Origin: Marinobacterium sedimentorum
Lineage (GTDB): Bacteria; Pseudomonadota; Gammaproteobacteria; Pseudomonadales; Balneatricaceae
Assembly (NCBI RefSeq): GCF_024267675.1
Contig: NZ_JALDYX010000004.1
Location: forward strand, 173,537-237,536
Length of the DNA stretch: 64,000 bases
Reading direction: 5' to 3'
The number at the start of each line of letters is the position of its first letter. Positions within the stretch are counted from its first letter, which is position 1. Under the pieces are notes generated by a model. That model was not told the DNA's origin and did no database searches. It saw only the letters and a list, made by a program, of their open reading frames with translations. Shown one piece after another: positions 17,177-26,341 of this stretch. The position numbers were made by a program, and so were the translations under genes.

Positions 17177-18535
17177 ATGGCTGGAAATATAAAATCAGAC
17201 GGCAGCAATGCCGATTATTCCGCGGTGGCCGTTCCCCATAAGGAACGGATGAAAAAGAATTCCCTGACCATGGCCTGGTGGGCCATCTGTAGTGCCATGT
17301 TCTGGCTGGTGGTCGCGGCCACCCTGGCGATGAACTTCGGCACCCTCAATGCGATCATCGGGCTGGTGCTGTCGGTAATCACTTTTGGTGTCGTTAACGG
17401 CATTATCGCCCGTTATGCCATCAAGACCGGACTTTCGGTAGCCTTGTTCTCCCGCGTATTGTTCGGTCATCTGGGGGCGAGTCTCGCGACCCTGATATTT
17501 TTCGCCACGGCGATCTATTACAGCGTGTTTGAAGGTTCTGTGATCGCGGTGGCGATACAGAGCTATTTCCCGTCGCTGACGCTGAACGAGGCTTACTTGC
17601 TGGTGGTCTTCTATAGCGTGCCGTTGGTCTTTGGCAGTGTCCAGAACTGGCTTGATAAATTCAACGGCGTACTGCTGCCCTTTTATATCCTGGGTCTGAT
17701 TGCCGCAGTGGTCATGTCAATCTGGGCGTTCGGTTATTCCAACGACTGGCTGACTATGGGGCCTGAAACAGGACCGGTCGAAAATGGCTGGTGGAACTGC
17801 TTTACCTACTTTATGGGTGTTTGGATCCTGATGATGTATACATGGGATTACGCCCGCTTCGGACATCAGGACGATGCGGATTACCATGCCAAGGTCAATT
17901 TTGGCATGCCGTTCTATCTGTTTACTTTCCTGGTCAATGGCCTGGTCGGGATTTTCCTGGCGGCAACCATCCCGACCGAGGGCGGCTTGTCGGAAGTGTC
18001 CGTGGTACTGGCCATCATTCAGCTGATGGGCATCTGGGGGCTGCTGTTCGTCTGGGTCAGCCAGACACGGATTAATACAGCCAACTTTTACCTGGCCGCA
18101 GAAAACATGCAGGCATTTTTCGAACGCTTCGGCCTGGTCCGGGTTCCTCGCTTTGCCTGGGCCATGGCGGTGGGAGCCGTGGTATATTTTCTGATGCGCC
18201 TGAATGTGTTCAGTTTCATTCTGCAGGCGTTGGCGTATCAGGGCATCTTTGTCGTGGCCTGGGTGGCAATTGCGCTGGCGCATATATTTTCGCCCCGTTA
18301 CGACCAGCTGTTCGATGGCCGCATCGAGTATCAGCTCGACCGCGTCACTGCGCTCAACCCCTGCGGCCTGATTGCCTGGTTCCTCGCGGCCGGACTCGGA
18401 ATTCTGTTACTCAATTACGGTAATGCGGAGCTGGCCCTGTTTGCCTCACCGGTGACCTTTGTCGTGGCGTTCTGCAGTTACTGGCTGCTGCTCAACAGTG
18501 CCAGGCAGCACTGGTTCGTTAAAGCCGAAGCCTGA
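17177..18535 (+). CDS. NCS1-family nucleobase/hydantoin-type permease
   Basis: A 452-residue inner-membrane protein with about twelve hydrophobic segments, of the nucleobase:cation symporter-1 family (Mhp1, CodB, PucI relatives). A charged HKERMKKNSLTMAWWAICSA segment precedes the first helix and WDYARFGHQDDADYH follows helix 6, both typical of the family. AGAGAGA precedes the ATG at 17177. The neighbouring hydrolase suggests it imports the lactam or cyclic amide. A strong terminator follows at 18594. Confidence 0.82.
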   Translation: MAGNIKSDGSNADYSAVAVPHKERMKKNSLTMAWWAICSAMFWLVVAATLAMNFGTLNAIIGLVLSVITFGVVNGIIARYAIKTGLSVALFSRVLFGHLGASLATLIFFATAIYYSVFEGSVIAVAIQSYFPSLTLNEAYLLVVFYSVPLVFGSVQNWLDKFNGVLLPFYILGLIAAVVMSIWAFGYSNDWLTMGPETGPVENGWWNCFTYFMGVWILMMYTWDYARFGHQDDADYHAKVNFGMPFYLFTFLVNGLVGIFLAATIPTEGGLSEVSVVLAIIQLMGIWGLLFVWVSQTRINTANFYLAAENMQAFFERFGLVRVPRFAWAMAVGAVVYFLMRLNVFSFILQALAYQGIFVVAWVAIALAHIFSPRYDQLFDGRIEYQLDRVTALNPCGLIAWFLAAGLGILLLNYGNAELALFASPVTFVVAFCSYWLLLNSARQHWFVKAEA

Positions 18536-18593
18536 GCGCCGTAAATCCGGGGCTCCATTAATGTCCCCTGTATACACGCCTTCCTCCTGACCC

Positions 18594-18635
18594 GCAGCCA
18601 GGGCGACCTTTGAGGTCGCCCTGGCTGCTTTGTTT
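18594..18635 (+). terminator. Rho-independent terminator after the NCS1 gene
   Basis: GCAGCCAGGGCGACC and its complement flank a TTTGA loop, followed by TTTGTTT. It is 58 bases past the permease stop codon. Confidence 0.85.
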
Positions 18636-19070
18636 CATATACAGGTTTTCTGTCTGGGAAAGCACTGTCAGGCGTTTGGCTCTCAACTATACCGGCACTG
18701 TCATGCGCAAAGCACGAACGTCCCCGGCCAACTGAGATATGAAATCGGACCTTGCCCAGCACTGGGGCATCCTGCCGCGCCTAACTGAGCTTGGGCTGTA
18801 ATGGTTCAAAACTATCCCAAATCGATCTTTCCCTCGCGACGATCGGTCAAGCCCGACAGGCGGCTAGCGGTCTAGCTCTTGCTTTTTAATATGGCAGAAG
18901 CACAGCGGCGGGGCGGCGGGTGCAATACAAGGCTCCTATCAGGTCACAAACGCTGGGCACGGAATGTTCAGGGAACACCGACGTCGATCGAGAGGTCAAC
19001 GCAAAGGCAGCTTGGCCAATCCCAGCACGGGTCAGATCGGGCCGGTGCTCGGAACTATAGTGGACTGAGT
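18636..19070. other. Gene-free stretch left of the truncated IS3 copy
   Basis: Short frames exist on both strands but none has a ribosome site, family signature or sensible composition. The right edge near 19075 is the point where the IS3 transposase frame is cut. Confidence 0.4.
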
Positions 19071-19074
19071 GTCC

Positions 19075-19700
19075 CAACAGTTTCCGCGGCGTGACATGCT
19101 GATTGTCACGTGGCGGTTGTTGAGCCACTTCATCACCGGCTCCGAACGATACTGCGCTCCCTGGTCGGAATGAAATAACAGCTTGTTACCGTCTGGGCGG
19201 CGGCACGTCCATGCTTTGTCCAACGCCTTAACCACCAGGTCGGCATTGTTTATCGCGCCAGCGGCCCACCCCACGATGCGTCTGGAGTGCAAGTCCATTA
19301 CCGTCGCGATGTACAGCCAGCCGTTCGTCGCCCGGATCTGTGTAATGTCGGACACCCAGACCCGGTTAGGCTGACTGACAGCGAACTGTCTGTTCAGCAG
19401 ATTTGGCAGCACCGGTAGCCCAGCTGAAGGCCGCCTGTGGCCTGGTTTGAGCGCTCTGCATGAGCGATAACCGGCTTTTTGCAACACCCGCTGAACCCGG
19501 TTACGGCTGCAGTCATAGCCTGCCCCAACCGCGATCCGCCAGAGTTTTCGGTACCCCGGGATCCCATGCTCCGCCTTGGCCGTGTTCAGCAAAAACGTTC
19601 TCAGCGCCAGGTTCGCATGCTGCTGCGGGGACGGGGTTGCGTGCAACCAACGATAATATCCTGAGCGAGCGACATCGAGCGCTGCACAGAGCGGCGCCAC
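19075..19700 (-). pseudogene. IS3-family transposase orfB, 3' truncated
   Basis: The frame encodes the HTH_21 region (AALDVARSGYYRWLH, IPGYRKLWRI) and the start of the DDE core, with Asp in VWVSDITQIR and Asp in LLFHSDQGAQYRS. It breaks off after MSRRGNCWD, just before the region holding the catalytic Glu (normally NAVAESFF). The last residues before the chance stop at 19032 are foreign. It is not functional. Confidence 0.8.
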
Positions 19701-19741
19701 AGGCCAGCGTACCGACTGATAACGACGGAAAAACGTGAACC

Positions 19742-20062
19742 TTATGTCGGGTGGTCGCCCAAGTACGCTTGCGCCTTTTTTAGGATTTCGTTCTCCAGCT
19801 CCAACCGTGCGAGCTTGCGCTGCAGTGCCTTATTGGCCCGTTCCAGATCCTTGATGCTCTTCTCAGGGCCCGTATTCTGCACGGCTGGCGTGCCCGTTGA
19901 TGCTGCTTTGCGAGTTAAGGCGCTTCTCCATCGGTAAAGAATACGGGGGGTGATACCCAATTTAACAGCGACAGCATGTACTGTCTCTGCTGAGTCGATG
20001 GAGGCCTGCACCGCAGCGCACTTAAACTCCGGTGTGTACTGTCGATAGGACTGCGTCTTCAT
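19742..20062 (-). CDS. IS3-family orfA (HTH subunit)
   Basis: A 106-residue protein: YTPEFKCAAVQASIDS and AVAVKLGITPRILYRWRSAL form the helix-turn-helix, followed by a leucine-zipper-like ELENEILKKAQAYL segment. It is intact, but its partner orfB is truncated. In intact elements a programmed frameshift joins the two frames. Confidence 0.8.
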   Translation of the reverse strand: MKTQSYRQYTPEFKCAAVQASIDSAETVHAVAVKLGITPRILYRWRSALTRKAASTGTPAVQNTGPEKSIKDLERANKALQRKLARLELENEILKKAQAYLGDHPT

Positions 20063-20242
20063 GGAACCACCTTTTCTGGTTGTGAAAAAAGGTGTCCACT
20101 AATTCGGGGTCACATCAAAAGCCGACAGGTGGGCACCCTGCGAGGCACGAATAGGATATTAAATCGCAAGAATTAAATCAGCAGTTGAAGAACAGTGTGG
20201 AGGGGCCTGAGTCGGCCCCTCGGTTCGTTCTTTCGGGTTTTT

Positions 20243-21466
20243 TCAGGCAACCCGGGTGTCTGTCGGGGTGTCCAGACTGAACTGTTTAATGGCCGTTGCG
20301 ATAATATGCCGACCGATCGGTAGTGCCGAGGTGGCGGCGGGGGACGGCGCATTGCAGACGTTGATGGTGCGGGCGCTATTGACGAATAGGAAGTCGTCGA
20401 CCAGTTTGCCGTCGTGAGATACCGCCTGGGCCCGCACGCCGGCCGGGTAGGGCAGCAGGTCCGCTTTTTCGATTATGGGGCAGTACTTGCGCACCAGCTT
20501 CAGGTAACCGCCCTTGTGCAGTGAATTTTTCAGTTCGGTGAGGCCGGGTTGCAAATTCTGTTTCAGCACCTTGATAATACCCGGATAGGACAGGGTTTCG
20601 AGGCTGTCCCGCAGTGAAATGTCGGTCTTGCGGTAACCCTCCCGCTTCCAGGCCAGTACCGCATTGGGCCCGACTGTGACGCTGCCATCGATCATCCGCG
20701 TCAGATGGACCCCAAGAAACGGCATCGACGGATCGGGAATCGGATAGATCAGATGGTTGACTATCTGATTGTGTTCGGGCTTGAGCCTGAAATATTCGCC
20801 GCGGAACGGGCAGATCCGGAATGAGGGCTTCTGGCCGAGCATACGCACGATGCGGTCGGCCATAAGGCCGGAGCAGGAAATCATATAGCGACTGCTGAAG
20901 GTGCCCTGGCGGGTCTGGACCTGTACCTCTGACGCCCGCTCCTCAATGCCGGTGACGGTACTGTTGAAGTGGATCTCGCCACCCATGGCCCTGAACTCGC
21001 GTCCCATCGCCTCGGTGACGGCGCGGTAATCGACAATGCCGCTCGAGGGGATAAAGATTCCCCCCACGCCGGTGATGTTGGGTTCACGTTCCTTCAGCTC
21101 GCCGGCACTGAGCCAGTAGCGTTCGAGACCGTTGGCCTCGGTGCGCTCCCACAAGGCCTTCATGCGCTCCATTTCCAGCGCATTGGTGGCCACCAGCAGT
21201 TTGCCGCATGTCTGGTACGCAATGCCGTGGCTGTCGCAGAAGGCCTTGGTGTCGCGGTTGCCTTCGAGGCAGAACTTCGCCTTCAGGCTGCCCGGGGTAT
21301 AGTAGACGCCGGCATGGATCACGCCGCTGTTATGGCCTGTCTGATGCTTGGCCAGCCGGGACTCTTTCTCGAGGACCAGGACCTTGCGCTCGGGAAAGGC
21401 TTTCAGCAGTTGCATGGCCGTCGACATGCCCACGATGCCGCCGCCAATGATGATGAAATCGTACAT
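20243..21466 (-). CDS. lhgO: L-2-hydroxyglutarate oxidase/dehydrogenase
   Basis: A 407-residue FAD-dependent oxidoreductase of the DAO fold. The dinucleotide-binding motif DFIIIGGGIVGMSTAMQLL begins at residue 3 and is followed by KHQTGHNSGVIHAGVYY, characteristic of LhgO/L2HGDH. It oxidises L-2-hydroxyglutarate to 2-oxoglutarate and passes electrons to the membrane quinone pool. The start at 21466 overlaps an AGGTCAGG ribosome site; the frame upstream is an extension. It lies downstream of glaH on the same strand, matching the glaH-lhgO operon of lysine/glutarate catabolism. Confidence 0.93.
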   Translation of the reverse strand: MYDFIIIGGGIVGMSTAMQLLKAFPERKVLVLEKESRLAKHQTGHNSGVIHAGVYYTPGSLKAKFCLEGNRDTKAFCDSHGIAYQTCGKLLVATNALEMERMKALWERTEANGLERYWLSAGELKEREPNITGVGGIFIPSSGIVDYRAVTEAMGREFRAMGGEIHFNSTVTGIEERASEVQVQTRQGTFSSRYMISCSGLMADRIVRMLGQKPSFRICPFRGEYFRLKPEHNQIVNHLIYPIPDPSMPFLGVHLTRMIDGSVTVGPNAVLAWKREGYRKTDISLRDSLETLSYPGIIKVLKQNLQPGLTELKNSLHKGGYLKLVRKYCPIIEKADLLPYPAGVRAQAVSHDGKLVDDFLFVNSARTINVCNAPSPAATSALPIGRHIIATAIKQFSLDTPTDTRVA

Positions 21467-21491
21467 CCTGACCTCACTTTTCGATTGATTG

Positions 21492-21514
21492 GGCCACCGG
21501 TGTTGCCGGTGGCC
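21492..21514 (-). terminator. Intergenic hairpin between glaH and lhgO
   Basis: GGCCACCGG, TGTTG loop, CCGGTGGCC: a 9-bp perfect stem without a T-run, in the 157-base space between the two genes. It probably tunes read-through or mRNA stability rather than ending transcription. Confidence 0.5.
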
Positions 21515-21623
21515 AGGAGGTTGATGCAGCCCAGCCAGAGTCAATCCCAGGCTGCAGCGCTTGGTTTGCAGGGCAACCCTCAATGCCGGTGGCGGCTCGC
21601 GGTTGCCCTGTTCAGACGTTCGC

Positions 21624-22604
21624 TTACTGGCCCGGGTTGCGCAGGACCTTGGCGTGGGTGAAGTAGCCGCGCTGACGCATCAGTTCACGACGCAGTCCAT
21701 CGTGCGGCGTAAACTTGTCACGACCGTGCAGCCAGCAATGGTTGTTCATCAGCAGGAAGCTGCCAACCGGTACCGGAATGGACACTTTGTGTGCGCTGCC
21801 TTCCAGAGCATCGGACAGATCGGCCAGCCAGGTGCCTTCTGCGAAGTCTTTCGGCTGCACGAACTGATCAATATAGGACATGATCGGCCGACCCAGGTTG
21901 TCGACATCGAACACCGGGTGGAAGACGTCCTTGCGGGTATTCTTGCTCGGGGGAGCGGCCCAGCGCATGACCCTGTGTGCCATGGGATCGGTGTTGAAGC
22001 GCTCCAGATGTTCCCAGTCGTCGAGGTGAAGCAGCAGGGAGTTTCCGCCGTCCATGTTCTGTTCGTCGATCTTCAGCATCATCACGTAGTCGGTATCCTG
22101 CTCAACGTAGGTACCGTCATTGTGCAGTTCCATGACTCGATGCGGCTGGCGAAGGTAGCTATCGGAGTTGTCCACATTTTGCACGACGAAGCGAGCGTAA
22201 TACTGTCCGCTCATTGCATCGAGGTTGGAGCGTCCGAACAGGTGCGCGACCGCCGTGGTGAGCTTGACCATCTCCTCCGCCTGCTCCACGCGTTCCAGCC
22301 CCTGCGGATTAATCAGCAGGGCACCGGTGGCACGGTCGGCCAGGGTCTCAATCAGCAGAGGCTGGAGCTGATTACCGCAGAGGTCGTCCAGAATTTGGCC
22401 GGCCCGAAAACGCAGGAAAGACTTGTACTCCAGCGCCTGCACCGGGTATTCGGCCATGGCTTCAACGAATCGACTGATAGTGTCGGCGGAGAAATCCAGC
22501 GCCAGCAGGCGCTTGGAGTAGTCACTCGCTTTCAGGGTAAAGCCCTGATAATCAGTCGTTCTCTTCAGATTCGCGGTGTTCTGGATGGCGGCAACGTGAG
22601 TCAT
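21624..22604 (-). CDS. glaH: Glutarate 2-hydroxylase GlaH (CsiD)
   Basis: A 326-residue Fe(II)/2-oxoglutarate-dependent dioxygenase. It hydroxylates glutarate to L-2-hydroxyglutarate, using 2-oxoglutarate and O2. The iron ligands are visible: His161-x-Asp163 (MELHNDGTY) and His293 ([12 protein letters not shown]), almost the same numbering as Escherichia coli CsiD. Length equals the family norm. lhgO follows on the same strand and a CsiR-type repressor gene is divergent from it, so the pathway and its control are encoded together. Confidence 0.94.
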   Translation of the reverse strand: MTHVAAIQNTANLKRTTDYQGFTLKASDYSKRLLALDFSADTISRFVEAMAEYPVQALEYKSFLRFRAGQILDDLCGNQLQPLLIETLADRATGALLINPQGLERVEQAEEMVKLTTAVAHLFGRSNLDAMSGQYYARFVVQNVDNSDSYLRQPHRVMELHNDGTYVEQDTDYVMMLKIDEQNMDGGNSLLLHLDDWEHLERFNTDPMAHRVMRWAAPPSKNTRKDVFHPVFDVDNLGRPIMSYIDQFVQPKDFAEGTWLADLSDALEGSAHKVSIPVPVGSFLLMNNHCWLHGRDKFTPHDGLRRELMRQRGYFTHAKVLRNPGQ

Positions 22605-22671
22605 GGTGGCAACCTCGGTGTGTTGAGTGCTCGGCGTAAACGGAGTTAATGTATTCGTTTTTTAAAAATAT

Positions 22672-22711
22672 CTACATTTTGTAATTTCGTCAACACAATT
22701 ATTGAATGTAG
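22672..22711. promoter_or_regulatory. Candidate operator between glaH and the CsiR-type gene
   Basis: CTACATT at 22672-22678 is repeated in inverted form (AATGTAG) at 22705-22711 within the AT-rich 177-base divergent promoter region. GntR-family repressors bind such dyads. The spacing is larger than for a single dimer site, so it may be two half-sites; the call is tentative. Confidence 0.4.
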
Positions 22712-22781
22712 TCTGTCTGTTGAGCGGATTCAGTGGGTATAATCGGTCTGCTGTGAACCGATACGGACTTTGTGACGAGCG

Positions 22782-23477
22782 ATGACGATGGAAGCTGAAC
22801 GACAGAATCAGGCGGTGATTGCCTACGGGCTGCTCAAGCGGGATATTACGAGCGGGCAATTCCGGCCGGGCGACAAGCTGCTCATGAGCCACCTGAAAGA
22901 GCGCTATCAGATCGGTGCCGGTCCGATGCGTGAGGCGCTGTCGCAACTGGTGGCCGAACGTATGGTCACGGCGGCCAGCCAGCGGGGCTTCCGGGTGGCG
23001 AAAATGTCACTGCAGGAACTGAACGACATCTACGATGCGCGCGCCCATCTCGAGGCCATGATCGTGCGCCTGGCCGTCGAGCGCGGCGATGAACACTGGG
23101 AAGCCGAGGTGATCGGCAAGGCCCACACGCTGGCCAGTGTTGCAGCACTCCACAGTACCGACGAGATGATGAATCTTTGGGACAAACGACATAAGGAATT
23201 TCATACCGCCATCGCCCGGGGCTGCGGTTCGTCGAAACTGCTTGAGTTGCGCGCGACCCTGATGGATCAGGCTGAGCGCTATCGGCAGCTATGGTTACGT
23301 CAGACGGTATTTTCCACTGAAGCACTGGTGAACAAGCGCCGGGAACATGCGGCGATCGTAGAGGCGCTGCTCGAGCGTGATGCGCAGCGGGCCGGAACCC
23401 TGATGTTGGACCATTTGCTGACGCCGGTGCCAATCATCACGGCGATCGTGCGCGAGGCGAAGCTCGCAGAGGAGTAG
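22782..23477 (+). CDS. csiR: GntR/FCD-family regulator, CsiR/GlaR type
   Basis: A 231-residue repressor. The N-terminal winged helix reads AYGLLKRDITSGQFRPGDKLLMSHLKERYQIGAGPMREALSQL in overlapping segments, and the C-terminal FCD domain includes YDARAHLEAMIVRLA and the metal-site histidine in KEFHTAIARG. CsiR/GlaR represses the glutarate operon and responds to glutarate in Escherichia coli and Pseudomonas. Its divergent position to glaH supports the same role. No strong Shine-Dalgarno is seen. Confidence 0.88.
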   Translation: MTMEAERQNQAVIAYGLLKRDITSGQFRPGDKLLMSHLKERYQIGAGPMREALSQLVAERMVTAASQRGFRVAKMSLQELNDIYDARAHLEAMIVRLAVERGDEHWEAEVIGKAHTLASVAALHSTDEMMNLWDKRHKEFHTAIARGCGSSKLLELRATLMDQAERYRQLWLRQTVFSTEALVNKRREHAAIVEALLERDAQRAGTLMLDHLLTPVPIITAIVREAKLAEE

Positions 23478-23507
23478 CCCTGCGCTGAGTACCCTGATCG
23501 AGACTTC

Positions 23508-24440
23508 TCAACCGGCCGGCTGGCCACTGAACTCCTGGATGATGTCCAGGAAGAGCGCGGTGAGTCTGTTCGGCTTTGCGCGTTTCTTGGTAATGGCCGC
23601 GATCCCGAGGGTATAGAAGCGGTCATCACCGCCGAGCCGTTTCAGCTGGCCGCTCTGCACATAGGGCTCGGCATAGGCTTCCGGCAGGAAGGCAATGAAC
23701 TTGCCGGACAAAATCAGCGCCAGCCGGGTTTCGTAGAAGTAGGCTGTCGCCTTCAGGCTCATGGCGCAAAGCTGCTGACTGGCCTCCTCGTGGAGCTTCA
23801 GGCCGGGCTGGATCGCCGTAAAGCCGTCGATCATCTTATCGGTGAGCTCGTCATCGGTCAGCGCTAACAGGGGATGGGCCTGACCACAGTAAAGCCGGCA
23901 GGTATCGCTGTACAGGTGGATATAGTTCAGGCCGTCGAGCCTGCGGTGATAGGGAGTCAGACCCACATTGGCTTCATCGTTCAGCACTATGCGTTCGATA
24001 TCGGCCATCGCGGCGACCTCGCTGTGCAGCGTCATCTCGGGTGCCAGATCGCAGAAGCGGCCGATCATCTCCGGGAATCGGCAGCGCGGGTCCAGGCTGA
24101 TGCCGTCGCTGACCACGATCCGCAGTTCCCCTGCCGGGTTGTGACTCATCTCATTGGCTACATCGCGGAACTGCTCGAGGGAGTCGAGCAGTGTGCGGGT
24201 CATTTCGTAGATCACGCGCCCCTCCGGGGTCAACGCAAAACCGCCGCGCCCGCGGCGGCACAGGCTCAGATTGAGACGCGATTCAAGATTGGAGATATGA
24301 ATGCTGATCGTCGAGCGATTGATGTTGAGCTCAGTCTCGGCGGCGGAAAAGCCACCGTTGTCGACCACCGCCTTGAATATACGCAGCTGCTTGATTTCAA
24401 AGTCGCCGACCTGCCCGAGTGAGTAGTTCTTCTGACTCAT
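23508..24440 (-). CDS. LysR-family regulator
   Basis: A 310-residue regulator. The helix-turn-helix is FKAVVDNGGFSAAETELNINRSTISIHISNLE near residues 23-54, and the rest is the periplasmic-binding-like effector domain. It is convergent with csiR and divergent from the aminotransferase gene at 24851, 410 bases away. By position it probably regulates the aminotransferase; the effector is unknown. Confidence 0.85.
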   Translation of the reverse strand: MSQKNYSLGQVGDFEIKQLRIFKAVVDNGGFSAAETELNINRSTISIHISNLESRLNLSLCRRGRGGFALTPEGRVIYEMTRTLLDSLEQFRDVANEMSHNPAGELRIVVSDGISLDPRCRFPEMIGRFCDLAPEMTLHSEVAAMADIERIVLNDEANVGLTPYHRRLDGLNYIHLYSDTCRLYCGQAHPLLALTDDELTDKMIDGFTAIQPGLKLHEEASQQLCAMSLKATAYFYETRLALILSGKFIAFLPEAYAEPYVQSGQLKRLGGDDRFYTLGIAAITKKRAKPNRLTALFLDIIQEFSGQPAG

Positions 24441-24850
24441 GAGTTACTGTCTAAAACTAAACATTAAGAGATCATCATCATCTGTCGTGTCGGGCGCAAT
24501 GACGGGGTGCATATATATACGCTGCGCAAAATTCATGTTAAGCGACTTCGAATAGCATAACAATGCAATACAGCGATCGACGTGGCCAATACGGCCTTTT
24601 CCAGTTGGGAAATACCCCTGCCAGGGCTCGCGCAGCGTTGGCATGAACTGATTGTCGAGCGCGCCGATCAGCTGGTCTGGCTCTAGGGATAGTTGCGGCA
24701 TCTGACCGGTTTGCGGGCGTTAATGGGGCATTTGTTTGACAGGGTTCAAACTTTAGTTAGCGATACGGTTATTTTTCGCCGGGTCCCGTTGGCATATCGT
24801 TCAGGTTATGTCTGTACCCTTTAATACACTGTACCCGGGGTTTTTGTGAA
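24441..24850. other. Divergent promoter region between LysR and aminotransferase genes
   Basis: No gene is visible. The frame on the minus strand from 24701 has no ribosome site or family pattern. The last 100 bases are AT-rich and should hold the aminotransferase promoter; a precise site is not clear. Confidence 0.4.
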
Positions 24851-26167
24851 ATGAAAAAGTATAAAAGCCTAGATGCTTTTTGGATGCCCTTTACGCCGAA
24901 CCGGTCTTTTAAAGCGAAGCCGCGCATTATCGAAAAAACCGAGGGCGTTTACTGCTATACCGATGAGGGGCGCCAGATTCTGGATGCGACCGCCGGTTTG
25001 TGGTGTGTCAATGCTGGCCATGGCCGCCCCGAAATCGCCGAGGCCATTGGCCGCCAGGCGCTTGAGCTTGATTACACCTCGCCGTTCAGCTTCGGGCATG
25101 ATATCGGTTTCGAGTTTGCCGAGCGTCTGATTCAGCATACGCCGGGAAACCTGAACAAGGTCTTTTTTGCCAACTCAGGTTCCGAAGCTGTTGAAAGCGC
25201 ACTGAAAATTGCGCTGGCCTACCAGGTGGCCCGCGGTAAGGCCGGAAAATATAAGCTGATTGGCCGGGAATTGGCGTACCACGGGGTTAACTTCGGCGGT
25301 ATATCGGTCGGGGGGCTGACGTCTAATCGCAAGGGGTTCGGGCCGTTGCTGCCGGTCGATCATCTGCCACATACGCTGGATTTGACCCGGAATGCCTTCA
25401 GCAAGGGGTTGCCGGAGCACGGGCTGGAAAAAGCCGATGCGCTGGAGGAGCTGATCCGATTGCACGATGCCAGCAGTATCGCTGCGGTGATAGTGGAACC
25501 GATTAGCGGTGCAGGTGGCGTTATCCTGCCGCCGGCCGGCTACCTGAAACGGCTGCGCGAACTTTGTACCCAGCACGATATCCTGCTGATCTTTGATGAG
25601 GTTATCACGGGTTGGGGGCGACTGGGATCCGCCTTTGCAGCCACCGAATTCGATGTGGTGCCCGACATGATCGTCTCGGCCAAGGGCATCACCAACGGTA
25701 TCGTGCCGCTGGGCGCCGTGTTCGTCGACGATGCCATTCACGACTGCATTATGGAAAGTGCACCCGCTGGCGCCGTCGAGTTCTATCACGGCTACACCTA
25801 CTCGGGTAACCCGGTTGCCTGTGCAGCGGGGCTTGCCACCCTGGATATCTACGAGCGTGAAGGCCTGCTGACACGAGCCTCCGGCGAGATCGGCCAGTAC
25901 TGGCAGCAGTCGCTGCATTCGTTGCGGGATATCGAGCAGGTAGTGGATGTACGCAACTACGGCCTGATCGGTGCAGTACAGTTTGCGGAAGGGGCCTTCG
26001 GCGACAAGCCGGTCGGCGCGGCCTTCCAGGGCACCTGCTACGACAACGGCGTGATGATTCGGGCGGTGGGCAACAGTATCGCCTTCTCGCCGCCATTAAC
26101 CATCGAAAAGCCGCATGTCGATCAACTGGTAACCGCGATCCGCACAACGGCTTCGCAGCTGTTTTGA
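24851..26167 (+). CDS. Class III omega-amino acid:pyruvate aminotransferase
   Basis: A 438-residue PLP enzyme related to beta-alanine:pyruvate transaminases. Visible landmarks are LDATAGLWCVNAGHGRPEIA, FFANSGSEAVESALK, the PLP-contact Asp249 in FDEVITGWGRLG, and the Schiff-base Lys278 in SAKGITNG. It would transfer the terminal amino group of an omega-amino acid to pyruvate, yielding a semialdehyde and alanine. With GlaH and LhgO nearby, 5-aminovalerate is an attractive substrate, but beta-alanine or taurine are possible. No semialdehyde dehydrogenase is encoded in the window. Confidence 0.88.
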   Translation: MKKYKSLDAFWMPFTPNRSFKAKPRIIEKTEGVYCYTDEGRQILDATAGLWCVNAGHGRPEIAEAIGRQALELDYTSPFSFGHDIGFEFAERLIQHTPGNLNKVFFANSGSEAVESALKIALAYQVARGKAGKYKLIGRELAYHGVNFGGISVGGLTSNRKGFGPLLPVDHLPHTLDLTRNAFSKGLPEHGLEKADALEELIRLHDASSIAAVIVEPISGAGGVILPPAGYLKRLRELCTQHDILLIFDEVITGWGRLGSAFAATEFDVVPDMIVSAKGITNGIVPLGAVFVDDAIHDCIMESAPAGAVEFYHGYTYSGNPVACAAGLATLDIYEREGLLTRASGEIGQYWQQSLHSLRDIEQVVDVRNYGLIGAVQFAEGAFGDKPVGAAFQGTCYDNGVMIRAVGNSIAFSPPLTIEKPHVDQLVTAIRTTASQLF

Positions 26168-26341
26168 GGGGGGCTGCTGGATGTCCCTCGCCGCAGCGGT
26201 AGGTGAATGTTTGATGGCACCTCACCTTTAGGTGTGCAAGACGTGATGTAACGGCCGCAGGGCCTTTGTTAACCTGCCCGCGAACTGATGAGTGAATGGT
26301 CGGTTCGCGGCTATTTCAAATAACTAGAAAGGTAATTATGG

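Larger units (their letters stand above)
19075..20116 (-). mobile_element. Truncated IS3-family element
   Basis: The 5' end is present near 20090-20116, with GTGTCCACTAATTCGGGG-type terminal sequence, followed by orfA and most of orfB on the minus strand. The 3' part of orfB and the other terminus are missing: homology stops at about 19075. The element cannot move on its own. Confidence 0.7.

Noticed and set aside
18879..19094. Small plus-strand frame beside the IS3 remnant
   Set aside because: It straddles the IS truncation point, with no start signal or recognisable content.
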